DNA from: Mesostigma viride
Lineage: Eukaryota; Streptophyta; Mesostigmatophyceae; Mesostigmatales; Mesostigmataceae
Direction of reading: 5' to 3'
Assembly (NCBI GenBank): GCA_009746045.1
Contig: RPFO01000175.1
Span: forward strand, 3,472,231 to 3,536,230
DNA: 64,000 nt
Shown one piece after another: positions 61,807-64,000 of the stretch. The first letter of the stretch is position 1, and every line of letters starts with the position of its first letter. The position numbers were made by a program, and so were the translations under genes. Below the pieces are notes generated by a model. That model was not told where the DNA came from, made no database searches, and saw only the letters and a list, made by a program, of their open reading frames with translations.

Positions 61807-62699
61807 GACCTCACCTCTATTTGTCCCTACTTGGATGTGCGGTGGTACCTCTAGCTCAGTCCTGTATACCTTGCTCTGGGTTGTCTACCTGTTCTATCTC
61901 TCTGTTCTCTGATTCTCTTGCAGTCTGTTCCCTTCTTCTGCCTCTTTGGTGGCTTTCCGTGTTGGCTTGGTGCTCGTACCAATACCTTACACTGCATGCA
62001 GGCAACACCTCCCCAGAAAGATAGATAGTGTTGCACGGATGCAACATGCCATTTGTGGTATTAAATTATCCGTCCCGGTCGATTGGCGCCGACCGTAATC
62101 CGGCGCCAGTGCCGAGGCCATAGTATATAGTTGGCAGCCGAGGCAATCCGTGTGGAAGTAAGTGTTGAAGTTTTGCTGACGAACTTGGCCTTTGCGCCGT
62201 AGGCGGACCTAGCGCCTGAACGGGAGTTACAGGACAGCCAAGTGGCACTGCAGTGACTGCACACACGTTATGATGGTTCCTACGGACATATTTGGATATT
62301 TTTCAGGAGAGGCCTCTAGCCGTACTGTTCTAGACGGTTCGAGAAGCCTGTCCCCGAGGACCTGACTGACGTCATGCCTGGTTGGCAGCGCCAGGCGCAG
62401 CCACCAACGGGGACGAAATGACAAAATAGGCAAGGCACGAGCTATGCCAGCACTCCGGACCTTGTATCGTAATTTACCACGTTGCTCTACAGATTATTTA
62501 CCATCGCTTAATCCTGGAGTGTAAAAAAAGTAATCCTGGGTTAATGATCCTGGAGTGTAAATCTCCTGTGGGCTCGAGTGTGAATCCCTCGCCTACTGGG
62601 TGTAAGTCTTCCTGCATTGAGTGTTTTAATCTGTGTGGTAACATTGTAACATACGAAACCGGTTTTCCGGGTTTGAGCTTATTCGTATTGTGTGACAAG
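61807..62699. other. Upstream of gypsy-2 gag, possible leader and LTR
   Basis: No gene is supported. On the minus strand a PBS-like TGGTACGAGCACC at about 61970-61982 suggests that the 5' LTR lies at higher coordinates, but no second LTR is available to define it. A short repeat, atcctggagtgtaaa, occurs at about 62512 and 62549. Confidence 0.4.
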
Positions 62700-64000
62700 T
62701 ATTCTTAACCCCTAAATGGTCTGGCTGCCGATTTTCCGCCTAAAACTGAGTTACAGCCGACACGTCGGCCCCTTCTCGGGGGACCAAATGCCGCGAAAAC
62801 TATTGAGAATTAGGAAACGTTTAGCTGAGAAGATCGAAAGTTTATAATTTTCCTCACAGCATGGTACTAGGGTTTGCATACTTCTGACAAAGTTATAGAG
62901 GTGTTCTGGTCGGTCGAAGTACAAGGGGTCAGGGTACTTTTTCGCGTACAACGTGCACTCCGGAAAACGACGACCTGGCCATGGCGGCTTGCGCCCACGC
63001 ATGGCATTTACGTTTTCGTTCGAATTTTCTGACCAAACTCAGGAAATTGCTTTTATACGTCCTAAAGATGATACATGCCAATTTTTGGTTCGCGGGAATG
63101 CCATTTGATAGGTGTCGGCAGCGTTCTTGCTGGGAAAAACTGCGATCAGGCCGGACGATAGAAACGTTGACAGCAATACCTTTCCTGCGTATTTTAAAGG
63201 ATATATTGGTTTCTTTGTACTTTTTATGATACATAGTAGTCGTAAACGTGCAAGGGTGGCCAGAAATCGCCGAATCCAGCGACCATGCTGCACAACTTTG
63301 GCGTGCCGAAATGCGCCATTTTGCGGCCACCGCCTGGGCCAAGGTAACGCCATCCATGCCTGGTAAAGCTTAATCATCGTTTTCCTATCGATTTTTGACG
63401 TTTATATATACGTTCTAGCTTGTGTAGCACATTCTTTTTGCATTATACATGCTCTTTCTTGACCCTGGCCTGGCCCCTTTCTAAAACACCCTTCTTAGAT
63501 GCTTCCATCAGTCAGTTGACCTGCCACAGGGTGACGGTGATAAGTTTTAGAGGCTGTATGGGTTTGAATACCTCCATATATGTTTGTTATACATTTCCCA
63601 CACACATATTGCATGAGTGTGAGGCAGTTGGCTGGTCTCTGTGGCATCATCAAGCATGTAACCGGTGAGTAGAAGCTTCCCATTGTCAGCATGTGCCACC
63701 AGGTGTGCTGGCCATCACCTGGCAAGCTATAGCAGCTTAGGCCTAGTTTATCCTTGCTAGGGCAGGCTGAAATAGGCTTAAAATCACTAGTTTGTTGGTG
63801 GCTGCCTCCTAGAATGCATGCCTTGCGTAGGGTATCCGTACCACGTTACCTACGTGCATGGACAAGGTGGCACCTGCACATAGGTGCCATGTAAGGGCAG
63901 TGTGATGATGCAGTTATGTTTCCCCATCATTGTGGAAGGGAAATGTATTGTTTGGCATGGTTGGGGGCCATATTAGTAGGTATTAGTAGGTAGTATGCCC
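62700..64000 (-). mobile_element. Diverged second copy of the TTAA element (inverted)
   Basis: Read on the minus strand, 63380-62920 matches the plus strand of 9880-10340: shared cgttaccttggcccaggcgg, ccgccatgg, aagtaccct and ttgacc-like stretches at perhaps 70-80% identity. A further related block near 63850-63960 corresponds to about 9260-9335. The order is conserved. The right-hand end lies beyond the window, and the low-coordinate end with its terminal repeat was not found. No clear transposase was recognised. Confidence 0.6.

Overview
The window reads as nuclear DNA of a eukaryote with spliced genes and very abundant transposable elements and tandem repeats, most likely a green alga (Chlorophyta). 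The basis is indirect: short GT-AG spliced exons, TGTAA poly(A)-type motifs after an ORF and inside LTRs, chromovirus and copia retroelements, LINEs with an L1-type ORF1, and GC-rich minisatellites. I cannot name the species. I found no bacterial operons, rRNA genes, free tRNA genes or CRISPR arrays. Most long uninterrupted frames are artefacts of 5-bp or 15-bp tandem repeats.

Layout. 1-8303: a Ty3/gypsy chromovirus on the minus strand (5' LTR 7525-8303, gag, protease, RT, RNase H, integrase with chromodomain, extra 3' ORF). Its coding frames are broken, and it sits in a LINE reverse-transcriptase fragment (8304-8743). 8818-10537: a TTAA-flanked inverted-repeat element, with a diverged inverted relative at about 62700-64000. 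10542-13392: several LINE pieces, one split by a hAT-type MITE (12404-13052) with an exact 8-bp target duplication. 13393-13680: a minisatellite.

13728-31482 is the main find. It is a single minus-strand gene of 13 exons whose splice phases all fit. It encodes a 539-residue mRNA cap guanine-N7 methyltransferase. Introns make up over 90% of its 17.8 kb, and many are filled with minisatellites and microsatellites. Several exon ends plus their splice donors have been copied into the adjoining introns.

31896-35056 is an inverted-repeat-bounded segment carrying two facing, unrecognised ORFs and a pentanucleotide array. 35775-38421 (plus) is a two-exon, membrane-anchored sulfotransferase. 43517-44215 (plus) is a secreted SnoaL/NTF2-like protein. 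Between them lie two more hAT-type MITEs (38696-38865 and 41815-42561), each with an exact 8-bp target duplication.

46589-56424 is a LINE ORF1 copy split by a complete, young Ty1/copia-like element (47250-55646). The copia LTRs are nearly identical (one difference seen), start AG and end CT, and the target duplication is GGCAT. Its protease-like domain lies after the integrase, which is unusual. 58445-58870 is another LINE ORF1 fragment. 58871-61806 (minus) is the gag and protease start of a second Ty3/gypsy element. Its gag has a 113-glutamine run and is split by a tRNA-related SINE-like insertion with a 10-bp target duplication.

Three host genes are well supported (cap methyltransferase, sulfotransferase, SnoaL-like). 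The rest is nested repeats whose insertion order can often be read from target duplications. All calls come from reading the sequence; no database search was run.
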